Below the pieces are notes generated by a model, which ran no database searches, was not told the origin of the DNA, and was given only the letters and a program-made list of their open reading frames with translations. From Allocoleopsis franciscana PCC 7113 (GTDB lineage Bacteria; Cyanobacteriota; Cyanobacteriia; Cyanobacteriales; Coleofasciculaceae): 64,000 nt of DNA. A program made the position numbers and the translations under genes. This document shows, piece by piece, positions 15,977-24,721 of the stretch. Where the stretch lies: NCBI RefSeq assembly GCF_000317515.1, contig NC_019738.1:3126001-3190000 (forward strand), written 5' to 3'. The first letter of the stretch is position 1. Each line of letters begins with the position of its first letter.

Positions 15977-17013
15977 CACGGCCTCCCCGGTTCAATAGCC
16001 ACCTTAATGGCTTTACGATTTTTCATCTCTTCCAGCGCTTGCTCCAAATCTTTGAGTGGTCGATAGTCTGTGATTAGCTGTTCAAAGGGGATGACTCGAC
16101 TTGCCAACAACTCCAAGGCTTGGCGCACATGGGCGGGTGTATTGTGGAACACTCCTTTGAGAGTTAGGGCGTTGTAATGTAACTGTTCGGTACTCACAGT
16201 AATGGTGGTATCGCGAGGACAGCCACCAAATAGGTTAATGGTGCCACCCGGACGACCACAAGCGATCGCAATTTCCCACACGGCTGGAATACCTGTCGCT
16301 TCAATCACCACATCCGCCCCCCATCCTTGGGTTAAGTCTCCCACCTGTGCGGGTACATCCGACAACTGATGATAATTAAACGTCCTAGATGCCCCTAATT
16401 GTTCCCCAATTTGCAATCGGCTGTCATTTCCCCCAAACAGAAACACTTGGCTACCACACTGATGGGCGAGTACCGCCACGAACATCAGCCCAATGGCACC
16501 ATCTCCAATCACCACAACCCGATCGCCTGCTTGGACATTAGAACAGGATATCCCATGCAGGACACAAGCCAAGGGTTCCGTCATCGCGGCTAGGGCGTTG
16601 GGTAAATCGGGAGGGACGGCTAACAGGTTGTGTTGCACGATAGGGGCTGGGATTTTGAGATACTCAGCAAACGTGCCGTTGTTGAATAGCAAGTTGGGAC
16701 ACAAAGAATACTCGCGACGCTGGCAAAAAAAGCAGGACATACAGGGGGCGGAGTTGTTCGCCACGACGCGATCGCCGATATTCCATCCTGTCACCCCAAC
16801 GCCTGTGGCGACAATTTCACCCACCACCTCATGACCAAATAAGGTCGGTGGTTTTAACATTCTGGCATGACCCCCACGCCGCCAAACTTTCAAGTCAGTG
16901 CCACAGGTGGTGGCGGTGCCTACTTTAATCACAACTTCACCCGCCGCCGGGGTGGGTATGGCAACCTCTTCCAAACGTAAATCTTCCTGACCGTAGAGTA
17001 ATGCAGCGAGCAA
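15976..17013 (-). CDS. Zinc-dependent alcohol/polyol dehydrogenase family protein
   Basis: This is a medium-chain dehydrogenase/reductase of 345 residues. The catalytic-zinc ligands are CGTD near residue 37 and GHE near residue 60. The structural-zinc cysteines follow in APCMSCFFCQRREYSLCPN. The NAD-binding Rossmann motif is VVVIGDGAIGLMFV (about residue 165). The best general match is the sorbitol/threonine dehydrogenase branch. The substrate is not deducible. The gene is coupled by TGATG overlap to the secreted protein downstream. Confidence 0.88.
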   Translation of the reverse strand: MLAALLYGQEDLRLEEVAIPTPAAGEVVIKVGTATTCGTDLKVWRRGGHARMLKPPTLFGHEVVGEIVATGVGVTGWNIGDRVVANNSAPCMSCFFCQRREYSLCPNLLFNNGTFAEYLKIPAPIVQHNLLAVPPDLPNALAAMTEPLACVLHGISCSNVQAGDRVVVIGDGAIGLMFVAVLAHQCGSQVFLFGGNDSRLQIGEQLGASRTFNYHQLSDVPAQVGDLTQGWGADVVIEATGIPAVWEIAIACGRPGGTINLFGGCPRDTTITVSTEQLHYNALTLKGVFHNTPAHVRQALELLASRVIPFEQLITDYRPLKDLEQALEEMKNRKAIKVAIEPGRP

Positions 17014-17154
17014 TGGAGTTTTGTCTCCTCAGCTTGATTCACCTGATTTTAGCAGGGTCGCTTCCTGGGGGTTGAGGGAGATGGGGGAAGCAAGAGATTT
17101 TATGGGGTGTTTTCGTTCAGACTGCCTTTTGGCTGGAAACCGAACAACAACAAA

Positions 17155-17192
17155 AGCGACAAGGAATGAACGTTTGCCCTGTCGCTATTTTT
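17155..17192. terminator. Hairpin terminator in the 17.0-17.35 kb spacer
   Basis: AGCGACA (17155-17161) pairs with TGTCGCT (17180-17186), with ATTTTT after it on the plus strand and TTTTGTTGTTGTT after it on the minus strand. The likely user is the minus-strand zinc-ribbon gene ending at 17354. The rest of the 340-bp spacer shows nothing else. Confidence 0.6.
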
Positions 17193-17353
17193 AAGTATTG
17201 AGATTGAGTCTCAGTGGTTAGGGATTTTTTTTAGAGCGGGATTAAATGAACTGATTCGAGGACAATTACGCATGACTCTACCCTAAACAAAGAATCCATA
17301 CGTAAGCCATTCAACCCCTGTCGCCCTTGCCTAAATCAGCCCTGTCAACATGC

Positions 17354-17536
17354 CTATGAATTGACCGACTGTAAAATTTGCGATCGCTTTTTCCTCGGTT
17401 CAGAACACATCGGTAACTGACCCATCATCAAAGGCACCATTTCTTCATGGCAGGAGGTGCAATACCAATAGACACCCTTCCGTCGCGCATGGCGCAGTAA
17501 GACACTACCACAACAAGGACAAGTGTTGACCAGCAT
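17354..17536 (-). CDS. Small zinc-ribbon protein, 60 aa
   Basis: Two Cys pairs, CPCC near residue 6 and CTSC near residue 26, form a zinc ribbon; a basic segment (RHARRKGVYWYC) lies between them and the C-terminus is polar and basic. It could bind nucleic acid or act as a small regulator. ATG at 17536 is preceded by AGGAGATAACAAAGT, a good ribosome site. I recall similar short zinc-ribbon proteins as common in cyanobacteria, with unknown roles. Confidence 0.7.
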   Translation of the reverse strand: MLVNTCPCCGSVLLRHARRKGVYWYCTSCHEEMVPLMMGQLPMCSEPRKKRSQILQSVNS

Positions 17537-18295
17537 ACTTTGTTATCTCCTGATTTTAAAATCTAGTTACTTAAAACGCTGATTTTTGCGCTAAAGAACT
17601 GCCCTTTCCACTAAGCCACTTGATACTAATTGTTGCTATCGAATCCATCGGACTGGATTACGTTTTATTCATTGTTCTGCCTTCCCATCGGTTTGGCACA
17701 TTCCGTAGCTTTCTTAAGTTAAATCCTTATGGCTTCCCTCCTCATCTATCTCAAGAAGTAGGTATACCCAATCGATCCCAACTTGGGCACGTTCTCATTG
17801 ATCCCTAGCACATCAGCATCTAATTTTAAAGGGGAAGTACACCCCTTTTTCGCCCTTCAACTCCTAATCTTTATAGTTATTTAAGCTGGAGAAATTGACC
17901 CACTACAGTGCAGTCGCTAAGTAGATTGAGCAAGCATTTTCTTAAAACCTCAATGCGTTATAAATCTTAAAAAAAATGAGAAACGATAACGATGCGGCTT
18001 TACACTCTATCCCTCGTCCCATCTAGATTTGGCAACTTGCCATGATAACTGAAGCTCGGTTTTCTTAGCCATTTTCACAGGGGAACACGGGAAAGGATGA
18101 AATTGTTTAAACTTCTGACTTAAAGTCCAAGGAAGCTTGGGATCACCAAGAAATCACTAAGGTTACAAGGCAACAGTATCTCTGTTTGTGTGTGGTTTCT
18201 TTTTATCCCTGACATACCTTAACCTGATCTGTTAAGAACGGGCGGTGAACTAGGATACAAAATCTAAATACACTTTCCATTAAGACAGGAAACAA
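17537..18295. other. Gene-poor region, about 760 bp
   Basis: I see no convincing gene. A 62-codon plus-strand frame at 17620 has no ribosome site and no coding feel. The sequence is A/T-rich and presumably carries the zinc-ribbon promoter at its left and the hybrid-kinase promoter at its right. Confidence 0.5.
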
Positions 18296-18508
18296 CTGGG
18301 TTTAATCGAGTTAGGCAACCCAGAAAAAATCTAAACTCTAGATCAGTCGTGACAAGTCTGGATGGGCACACAGTGGGAGCCATGCCTTGGTATGGCTTCG
18401 TTAATCAGAAGAAGGAAAAGGCGCACGTCCGCTTCCTGTGGTAGCCTTAAAACATCAGGAGTTAGCCAGGATACCGAGTCAATACCCAGGCTGTAAACGC
18501 TAACTCCT
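18296..18508 (+). ncRNA. Structured leader upstream of hybrid kinase (candidate RNA element)
   Basis: Three clear stem-loops follow each other. The first is CTGGGTT/AACCCAG (18296-18302, 18317-18323). The second is GGAGCCAT/ATGGCTTC (18376-18383, 18392-18399, one G-T pair). The third is a perfect 10-bp AGGAGTTAGC/GCTAACTCCT (18457-18466, 18499-18508) enclosing 32 nt. No known riboswitch consensus is recognised. Because no ORF covers this region, a regulatory leader or independent small RNA is plausible. Confidence 0.35.
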
Positions 18509-18610
18509 AGAACAATCTGTTTGGGTCACCGAGAGCAGCTCCAAAACTATAGAGAAATCGTTCTAAGATTTCTGGCTAATTATCGTCCTGCTGCTCGCCG
18601 AGTAACTCTC

Positions 18611-20770
18611 ATGCCGACTGAAACCCTCACGATTTTGCTGGTAGAGGATAACCCCCAAGATGCTTGTCTTGTGCAAGAAATGTTACAAGCAGCTAAGACA
18701 TTCCCCTTTCAACTGATACAGGTTTCGAGACTGGAAGAAGCTTTAACTTGCCTGAGCCGAAGCTCATCAATTTCGGTAATCTTGTTAGATTGGTCACTGC
18801 CAGATGCCCAAGGAGCAGGCATGATCACGCAGTTGCGCCGAGTGTCGCTGGATACCCCAATTTTGGTGATCAATGACTGGGAGGATGAAGCAATTGCGCT
18901 TCAAGCTTTACAAACAGGTGCCCAGGATTACTTAGTCAAACATCAAACGGACTCGAAGCGACTGGTGCGCTCCATCCGCCATGCGATCGCCAGAGAGAAG
19001 GCGAATCTCTCCAAGCGGTGTGTTTCCCATATCCGTACACAGCAGGAGCAATCGTTACGAGAGTCGGAGGCTAAGTTTCGCACGCTGTATGAATCAACGA
19101 GTACGGCGGTGATTTTGCTGGATGAAAAGGGAATTTTTGATGGCAATAGTGCCGCCTTACGTCTTTTTGGTTGTACCCATCGCGAACAGCTTTGTGGCGA
19201 AGGCGAACCGATGGAAAGTGGGAGAGTGGGAGAAAGCATACACAGGCAGGGACGTGAAGAGGTAGGGAATTTTCCATGCTCTCAGTCACGGTATCACCCT
19301 GTCGTTGCCTCCTCTCTCCTCAAGTCCTGTGTTCCCCTGATTGGCTTTTCACCTGCCGTGCAGCCCAACGGTGAAGATTCATACTCCCTGGCTAATGAGT
19401 ATATAACGAAGGCGATCGCTCAGGGCAGTTGCCGATTTGACTGGATGTACTGCAAACAGAATGGAGAAGAGTTTCCCGCCGAGGTAACATTGACCCGAAT
19501 TGAGCTGGGGAAGCGCAAAATACTGCAAGCTACAATCTACGATATTAGCGATCGCAAAGCCACGGAAAGACAGTTACTCCAAGCCAAAGAAGCCGCAGAA
19601 GCCGGAAGTCGTGCTAAAAGTGAGTTTCTCGCCATGATGAGCCACGAACTGCGAACCCCGCTCAATGCCGTGCTAGGACTTTCCCAATTGATGCGCCAAG
19701 AAATCTTCGGCACGCTGAATGAAAAGCAAAAAGAATATGTGAGCTGTATACAGAGTAGTGGGGAACATTTGCTGGCGCTGATTAACGATATTCTCGACCT
19801 CTCGAAGGTGGAAGCCGGTAAAGAGCAACTCACGTTTGTGCCATTGGATATCCAGGATTTGTGCGACTACTGCCTAGCCATGGTACGGGAGCAAGCTCAT
19901 GAGCAAGGGTTAAAACTAAAGCTGCAAATCGATCCGCAAGCCCGAATTCTGATTGCGGATGAGCGACGCTGCAAGCAAATGTTGCTCAATCTCCTATCCA
20001 ATGCGGTGAAATTTACACCCATGGGTGAAGTTTTATTAAGTGTGACCAAACGACCCATTAGCAGTAGCGTAAGCGGCATAGCGGAGTCTACGAGTGTCCA
20101 GGAGATTTGCTTTACCGTCAAAGATACAGGGATTGGGATTGCCTCCCATCATCTCCCTCTGTTGTTTGAGCCATTTCGCCAATTAGATAGTGGCCTAAAT
20201 CGGCAGTTTACTGGCACCGGTTTGGGGTTGGCTCTCACCCGCAGTTTGGCACGGTTACATGGGGGGGAGGTTATCGTCCAATCCAACCTCGGCGAGGGGA
20301 GTCAATTTACCCTGTGTCTGCCAGATCGGCTTCTAGAAGAATGTATTCTGCCCTCATTGCCCCAAGATCCAGGAGTTATTCAAGGACAAAGCTGTCCCCT
20401 GTGGGCGAAATCCCGTATTCTTTTGGTTGAAACGGATGAGCGTAGCGCCTTGATATTGAAAGACTACCTTCAGGTCATTGGTCACAGAGTTGAGCATTTA
20501 ATCGATGGTCAAGACTTTTTGCACAAGGTGCGGCAGTTCAAGCCCAGCTTAATTTTGATGGATGTGCAGCTTAGGGGGGAGTATACAGGATTTGATTTAT
20601 TAGCTGCACTCCGCCGAGAACCCGACACAAAGAACCTGAAAGTGGTGATGGTGACAGCCATGGCGATGGCCGGCGATCGCGAACGTTGTTTAGAGGCCGG
20701 TGCGAATGAATATCTCAGTAAGCCCATTGGTATTGCACAATTAGAGGCGATCTTGATGCGCTTCCTTTAA
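18611..20770 (+). CDS. Hybrid sensor histidine kinase: REC-PAS-HisKA-HATPase-REC
   Basis: The protein has 719 residues from ATG 18611; an upstream TTG frame at 18521 adds an unlikely extension. Domains in order: receiver (phospho-acceptor Asp60 in LLDWSLPDAQG); PAS domain (about 165-320); H-box SHELRTPLN with His345; the ATP-binding domain with DTGIGI, the F-box and GTGLGL; and a C-terminal receiver (LILMDVQLRG). Lack of transmembrane segments indicates a cytosolic sensor in a phosphorelay. The PAS domain seems to carry an insertion of about 45 residues between LCG and FSPAVQPNGEDS. Signal unknown. Confidence 0.9.
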   Translation: MPTETLTILLVEDNPQDACLVQEMLQAAKTFPFQLIQVSRLEEALTCLSRSSSISVILLDWSLPDAQGAGMITQLRRVSLDTPILVINDWEDEAIALQALQTGAQDYLVKHQTDSKRLVRSIRHAIAREKANLSKRCVSHIRTQQEQSLRESEAKFRTLYESTSTAVILLDEKGIFDGNSAALRLFGCTHREQLCGEGEPMESGRVGESIHRQGREEVGNFPCSQSRYHPVVASSLLKSCVPLIGFSPAVQPNGEDSYSLANEYITKAIAQGSCRFDWMYCKQNGEEFPAEVTLTRIELGKRKILQATIYDISDRKATERQLLQAKEAAEAGSRAKSEFLAMMSHELRTPLNAVLGLSQLMRQEIFGTLNEKQKEYVSCIQSSGEHLLALINDILDLSKVEAGKEQLTFVPLDIQDLCDYCLAMVREQAHEQGLKLKLQIDPQARILIADERRCKQMLLNLLSNAVKFTPMGEVLLSVTKRPISSSVSGIAESTSVQEICFTVKDTGIGIASHHLPLLFEPFRQLDSGLNRQFTGTGLGLALTRSLARLHGGEVIVQSNLGEGSQFTLCLPDRLLEECILPSLPQDPGVIQGQSCPLWAKSRILLVETDERSALILKDYLQVIGHRVEHLIDGQDFLHKVRQFKPSLILMDVQLRGEYTGFDLLAALRREPDTKNLKVVMVTAMAMAGDRERCLEAGANEYLSKPIGIAQLEAILMRFL

Positions 20771-20857
20771 TTCTAGATAGGATGAATTTTCAGCGTTTTG
20801 AGTCGCCTCAACTAATTCTAGATAGGATGAATTTTCAGCGTTTTGAGTCGCCTCAAC
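20768..20857. repeat. 45-bp perfect tandem duplication
   Basis: Copy 1 spans 20768-20812 and copy 2 spans 20813-20857; both begin TAATTCTAGATAGG and end TCGCCTCAAC. The first three bases are the hybrid-kinase stop codon. The pair lies in the 123-bp spacer before the antiporter start. Confidence 0.95.
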
Positions 20858-20893
20858 TTAGTTTTGTCAGAATCAAACATCAGGAGTTAGCGT

Positions 20894-22456
20894 ATGGCGA
20901 TAGAAGCCCTTGCGGAACACAATGCAATAGAAGCCAATCTCAGGCAATTCCTGCTCGTGCTTTCCGTTTCTCTTAGTGTTGCCACGCTACCACAAGTGAT
21001 TAGCTGGTTTCGTCACATCCCCTACACCTTGCTATTGGTGATTGTTGGTTTGGGTTTGGCATTAGTCGATGTACGGCTGGTGAACCTCTCCCCGGAACTC
21101 ATTTTGTCAATTTTCTTACCCCCCCTATTATTTGAAGCCGCGTGGAATTTGAAATGGTCGGGTTTGAAGGAAAATTTAGTCCCGATTAGTTTATTTGCCA
21201 TCTTGGGGGTGATGATTTCTGTGGTGGGTGTAGCCTTTGGCGTCAATCAATTGGTTGGCGTATCACTCCCAACGGCGTTGTTACTGGGTGCAACCCTCTC
21301 AGCAACCGACCCCGTTTCTGTCATTGCCCTGTTCCGGGAACTCGGCGCACCCAAACGTCTCACGACATTGATGGAAGGTGAGAGTCTGTTCAATGATGGT
21401 GTAGCGGTTGTCGCCTTTAGCTTGTTGGTAGGGATTCCGTTGGGAATCGAACAATTCGATCTTCAACTCAGCATTATTCGATTTTTTGTCTTTGTTGGCA
21501 TTGGTTTGGGAGTCGGAGGGTTAATTGGTTTTGGCATCTCCTATCTCACCCAGCGCTTTGACTTGCCGTTAGTCGAACAGTCGTTAACCCTCGTTTCTGC
21601 CTATGGTGCCTATATTATTACAGAAGAATTCGGGGGATCTGGGGTCATTGGGGTCGTGACTTGCGGCTTAATCTTAGGTAACTTTGGCTCTCGAATTGGC
21701 ATGAACCCGCGAACACGGGTGATCGTCACGGAGTTCTGGGAATTCCTAGCTTTTTTTGTGAATTCAATTGTCTTTTTACTGATTGGCGATCAGATTCGCT
21801 TTGCCAGTTTGGGAGAGAATTTGGATTCGATTGCTGTAACGATCGCAGCGGTTATTGTCACGAGAGCGATCGCGATTTATAGCTTAGGCAGCTTGAGTAA
21901 CTGGCTTGTCAAATCTGAAATTAATTGGCGAGAACAAACCGTTCTGTGGTGGGGTGGCTTAAGGGGTTCAGTGTCCATCGCCCTCGCGTTGAGTCTACCC
22001 ACCGCTTTACAGGGACGAGAAGAGATTATTGCCACGGTGTTTGGTGTAGTGCTGTTTACCTTGCTCGTACAGGGTTTAACCACTAAGACGTTGCTAGAAC
22101 GATTGAATCTTTTAGGGAATGAACCCCTACGCCAAAAGTATACAGAAGCGCTCGCACGTCGAGCGGCTCTGTTGCGCGTCCTCGATCGTCTCAAGCAGGT
22201 AGACAAACGCCCAGAAATTGAGCCAGAGTTTTATCGCTATCAAACGGCTTTAGTGAAAGGGCAACTGGATAGCTTGCAAGCAGAAATTAACCAGTTAAAG
22301 CGAGAATATCCTCAAATGCAGGAATATGCCATTGAACAGTTACGAGACGAACTGCTAGCAATCGAAGCCGATACCTACGCCGAATTTGTTCGGGCCGGTC
22401 AACTAAACAACGAACTCTCACCTTTTTTGCAGGAAGTTCTCCAATCTGAGGAGTAG
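20894..22456 (+). CDS. Na+/H+ antiporter, CPA1 (NhaP/NhaS) family
   Basis: The 520-residue integral membrane protein exchanges cytosolic Na+ (or K+) for H+. About 12 hydrophobic segments cover residues 15-420. The family's ion-site motifs ATDPVSVIALF and ESLFNDGVAVV are intact. A cytosolic, charged, helical tail of about 100 residues follows. AGGAG lies 7 bases before the ATG. The 16-nt block AACATCAGGAGTTAGC containing this ribosome site also occurs in the hybrid-kinase leader at 18451-18466. The gene may be cotranscribed with the kinase. Confidence 0.93.
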   Translation: MAIEALAEHNAIEANLRQFLLVLSVSLSVATLPQVISWFRHIPYTLLLVIVGLGLALVDVRLVNLSPELILSIFLPPLLFEAAWNLKWSGLKENLVPISLFAILGVMISVVGVAFGVNQLVGVSLPTALLLGATLSATDPVSVIALFRELGAPKRLTTLMEGESLFNDGVAVVAFSLLVGIPLGIEQFDLQLSIIRFFVFVGIGLGVGGLIGFGISYLTQRFDLPLVEQSLTLVSAYGAYIITEEFGGSGVIGVVTCGLILGNFGSRIGMNPRTRVIVTEFWEFLAFFVNSIVFLLIGDQIRFASLGENLDSIAVTIAAVIVTRAIAIYSLGSLSNWLVKSEINWREQTVLWWGGLRGSVSIALALSLPTALQGREEIIATVFGVVLFTLLVQGLTTKTLLERLNLLGNEPLRQKYTEALARRAALLRVLDRLKQVDKRPEIEPEFYRYQTALVKGQLDSLQAEINQLKREYPQMQEYAIEQLRDELLAIEADTYAEFVRAGQLNNELSPFLQEVLQSEE

Positions 22457-23089
22457 TCGATTTTGGCAGAAGTGGAGGAGGGGGGAGAGGGAGATTGGGA
22501 GATTGGGAGAGGAGACTACTCTGTTCGGTGCCAACTTCCCACGGCGATCAATCAACGGACTCGGACAGGGCTTCCTGTTATGCTTGGCATAGTAGGGTTA
22601 ATCTAGCAACCTCTTATTCATAGCAACTAGCCTCCCATTTAAATCCTGGCGAATACCAAGAAATGGCAAGAAGTGACGCAGAATTGGCAAGCCTTCAGTG
22701 TCACGAACAATTTCAGGTTTTGATTCAGGGTGAGAGTGATTACCAAAGCAATTGTGCCGTATTTCTCGTAGAGGTGGCACAATAATAGTTTCTAGATCTC
22801 CCAAACCCTCACGCTTAGAGTGCGTTTGCTGTTGGGAGGAACTGGCTTAAAGGTCAGTTCCTAGTCTCAAGCCTTGTCAGGGTTAGGCATCTCCCTGCTG
22901 GATGAAGCATTGGCAGTACAGCCGTCTTTAAGGTCAAGCGCAGCATGTTGGCGCTTCGTGCTTTCAATCGCTGCAAACCTCTCCAGTGTGGGATGATTTG
23001 ACATTTCGGTCGTCAGGTGTACATTTACCTAATCTGCGAAGCAACGCATCAACGAAAAAAACGATTAATTCAGCATCAACCCCCCAACC
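22457..23089. other. Intergenic region with short repeats, about 630 bp
   Basis: The region holds a GAGATTGG-type tandem octamer run (about 22488-22512) and a perfect 8-bp hairpin AGGAACTG/CAGTTCCT at 22837-22862. A plus-strand frame of about 40 codons (ATG 22663, MARSDAELASLQC) and a minus-strand frame of 68 codons overlap each other; neither is convincing and either could be a relic. Confidence 0.4.
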
Positions 23090-24613
23090 ATGCAGACTAT
23101 CGAAAAGACCGAACCGAAACTCTTAGAACTCAAAGCACGCCTCGCCGAAATCCATGATATTGAAGCAGCAGCTTCTCTACTTTACTGGGATCAGGCAACT
23201 TATATGCCTCCTGGAGGGGCGGCAGCTCGTGGACGCCAGCTAGCCACGTTGCAACAAATTTCCCACAGTAAATTTACTGATCCGGCGGTGGGCGAACTGC
23301 TGGAAGATTTGCGCCCCTACGAAGAAAGTTTAGCCTACGATTCGGATGAAGCGAGCCTGATCCGCGTCGCTCGACGCAATTACGAAATCGCGGTGCGGGT
23401 GCCAGCGAAATTTATGGCACAACTCTCGATGCATCGGACACAAACTTACGAAGCTTGGGTGGTAGCGCGACCCACGAATAGTTTTGCGACGGTAGAACCT
23501 TACCTGGAAAAAACTCTGGACTTGAGCCGCGAGTTGGCTAACTTTTTCCCTGGGTACGAACATATCGCCGATCCCCTGATTGACTTTGCTGACTACGGCA
23601 TGAAGGCATCGTTTTTGCGATCGCTGTTTGCCGATTTGCGAAACGAACTCGTACCCATTGTGGAAGCGATTACGTCCCAACCCCCTATTAATGATAGCTG
23701 TTTACATCAGTTATACCCAGAAGCTCAACAGTTAGATTTTACGCTCAAGATACTTGAACAGTTGGGTTATGACTTTCATCGGGGGCGTCAAGACAAAACT
23801 CACCACCCGTTTATGACCAACTTCTCCATTGGCGACGTGCGAATTACCACCCGCGTCTATGAGAACGACCTAGGTCAAGCGTTGTTTAGTACAATCCACG
23901 AGATGGGTCATGCTCTCTACGAGCAAGGCATCAACCTGGAGTATGAAGGCACACCCTTAGCGGCGGGGACATCCTCCGGCGTCCACGAGAGCCAATCCCG
24001 ACTATGGGAAAATCTAGTGGGACGGAGTCTAGGGTTCTGGAACTATTATTATCCCCAGTTGCAGGCTGCTTTTCCCGCTCAGTTGGGTGAGATTTCCCTG
24101 GATACATTTTACCGGGCGATTAATAAAGTGGGGCGATCGCTGATTCGGACTGACGCCGATGAAGTCACGTACAATCTCCACGTCATGATTCGCTTCGACT
24201 TAGAATTACAAATGCTGGAAGGGAGTCTGGACGTGAAAGACCTTCCCGAAGCTTGGAACGAACGCTACCGCTCCGATTTGGGGATTATCCCAAAAACGGA
24301 TACCGATGGTGTATTACAGGACGTTCATTGGTACACGGGTCAAATTGGTGGGATGTTTCAAGGCTACACCCTAGGTAATTTACTCAGCGCTCAGTTTTTT
24401 GAGGCCGCCATCCTTGACCATCCAGAAATCTTAATAGACATAGAGCAAGGACAGTGTATTACACTACATAATTGGTTGAAAGATAAAATCTATCAACACG
24501 GTTGCAAATATACAGCCACTGAACTGATCAGGGGCGTGACCGGTGCGTCTTTACGCATCGAACCATTTATTCGTTATATCCGACGAAAGTATGGACAACT
24601 TTACACCCTCTGA
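23090..24613 (+). CDS. Carboxypeptidase Taq (M32) family metallocarboxypeptidase
   Basis: M32 enzymes remove C-terminal residues from peptides in the cytosol using a divalent metal. The zinc motif HEMGH is at residues 270-274 with the downstream HESQSRLWEN block that provides the third ligand. IRTDADEVTYNLHVMIRF and GIIPKTDTDGVLQDVHW are further family signatures. The length of 507 residues is typical. The ATG at 23090 gives an N-terminus matching the family. Single gene with no evident operon partners. Confidence 0.95.
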   Translation: MQTIEKTEPKLLELKARLAEIHDIEAAASLLYWDQATYMPPGGAAARGRQLATLQQISHSKFTDPAVGELLEDLRPYEESLAYDSDEASLIRVARRNYEIAVRVPAKFMAQLSMHRTQTYEAWVVARPTNSFATVEPYLEKTLDLSRELANFFPGYEHIADPLIDFADYGMKASFLRSLFADLRNELVPIVEAITSQPPINDSCLHQLYPEAQQLDFTLKILEQLGYDFHRGRQDKTHHPFMTNFSIGDVRITTRVYENDLGQALFSTIHEMGHALYEQGINLEYEGTPLAAGTSSGVHESQSRLWENLVGRSLGFWNYYYPQLQAAFPAQLGEISLDTFYRAINKVGRSLIRTDADEVTYNLHVMIRFDLELQMLEGSLDVKDLPEAWNERYRSDLGIIPKTDTDGVLQDVHWYTGQIGGMFQGYTLGNLLSAQFFEAAILDHPEILIDIEQGQCITLHNWLKDKIYQHGCKYTATELIRGVTGASLRIEPFIRYIRRKYGQLYTL

Positions 24614-24721
24614 TCGTTGCCCTCTTGAATATGTGTTGATCTATCTCAGGGAATAAGCTTTCTGGACAGCAATTTGTAAATTGTTGTTATCACTGTTCTA
24701 TTTTGCGCTTTGGGAGTTGCG

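Noticed and set aside
17620-17808. 62-codon plus-strand frame
   Set aside because: No start context or family; sits in a gene-poor A/T-rich stretch.
18361-18508. Known riboswitch classes (cobalamin, GEMM, guanidine, THF) in the kinase leader
   Set aside because: The stem-loops do not fit the conserved cores of these classes; kept only as an unnamed structured leader.
22598-22804. 68-codon minus-strand frame and overlapping 40-codon plus-strand frame
   Set aside because: Neither has a ribosome site or a known family; could be relics, but coding cannot be supported.
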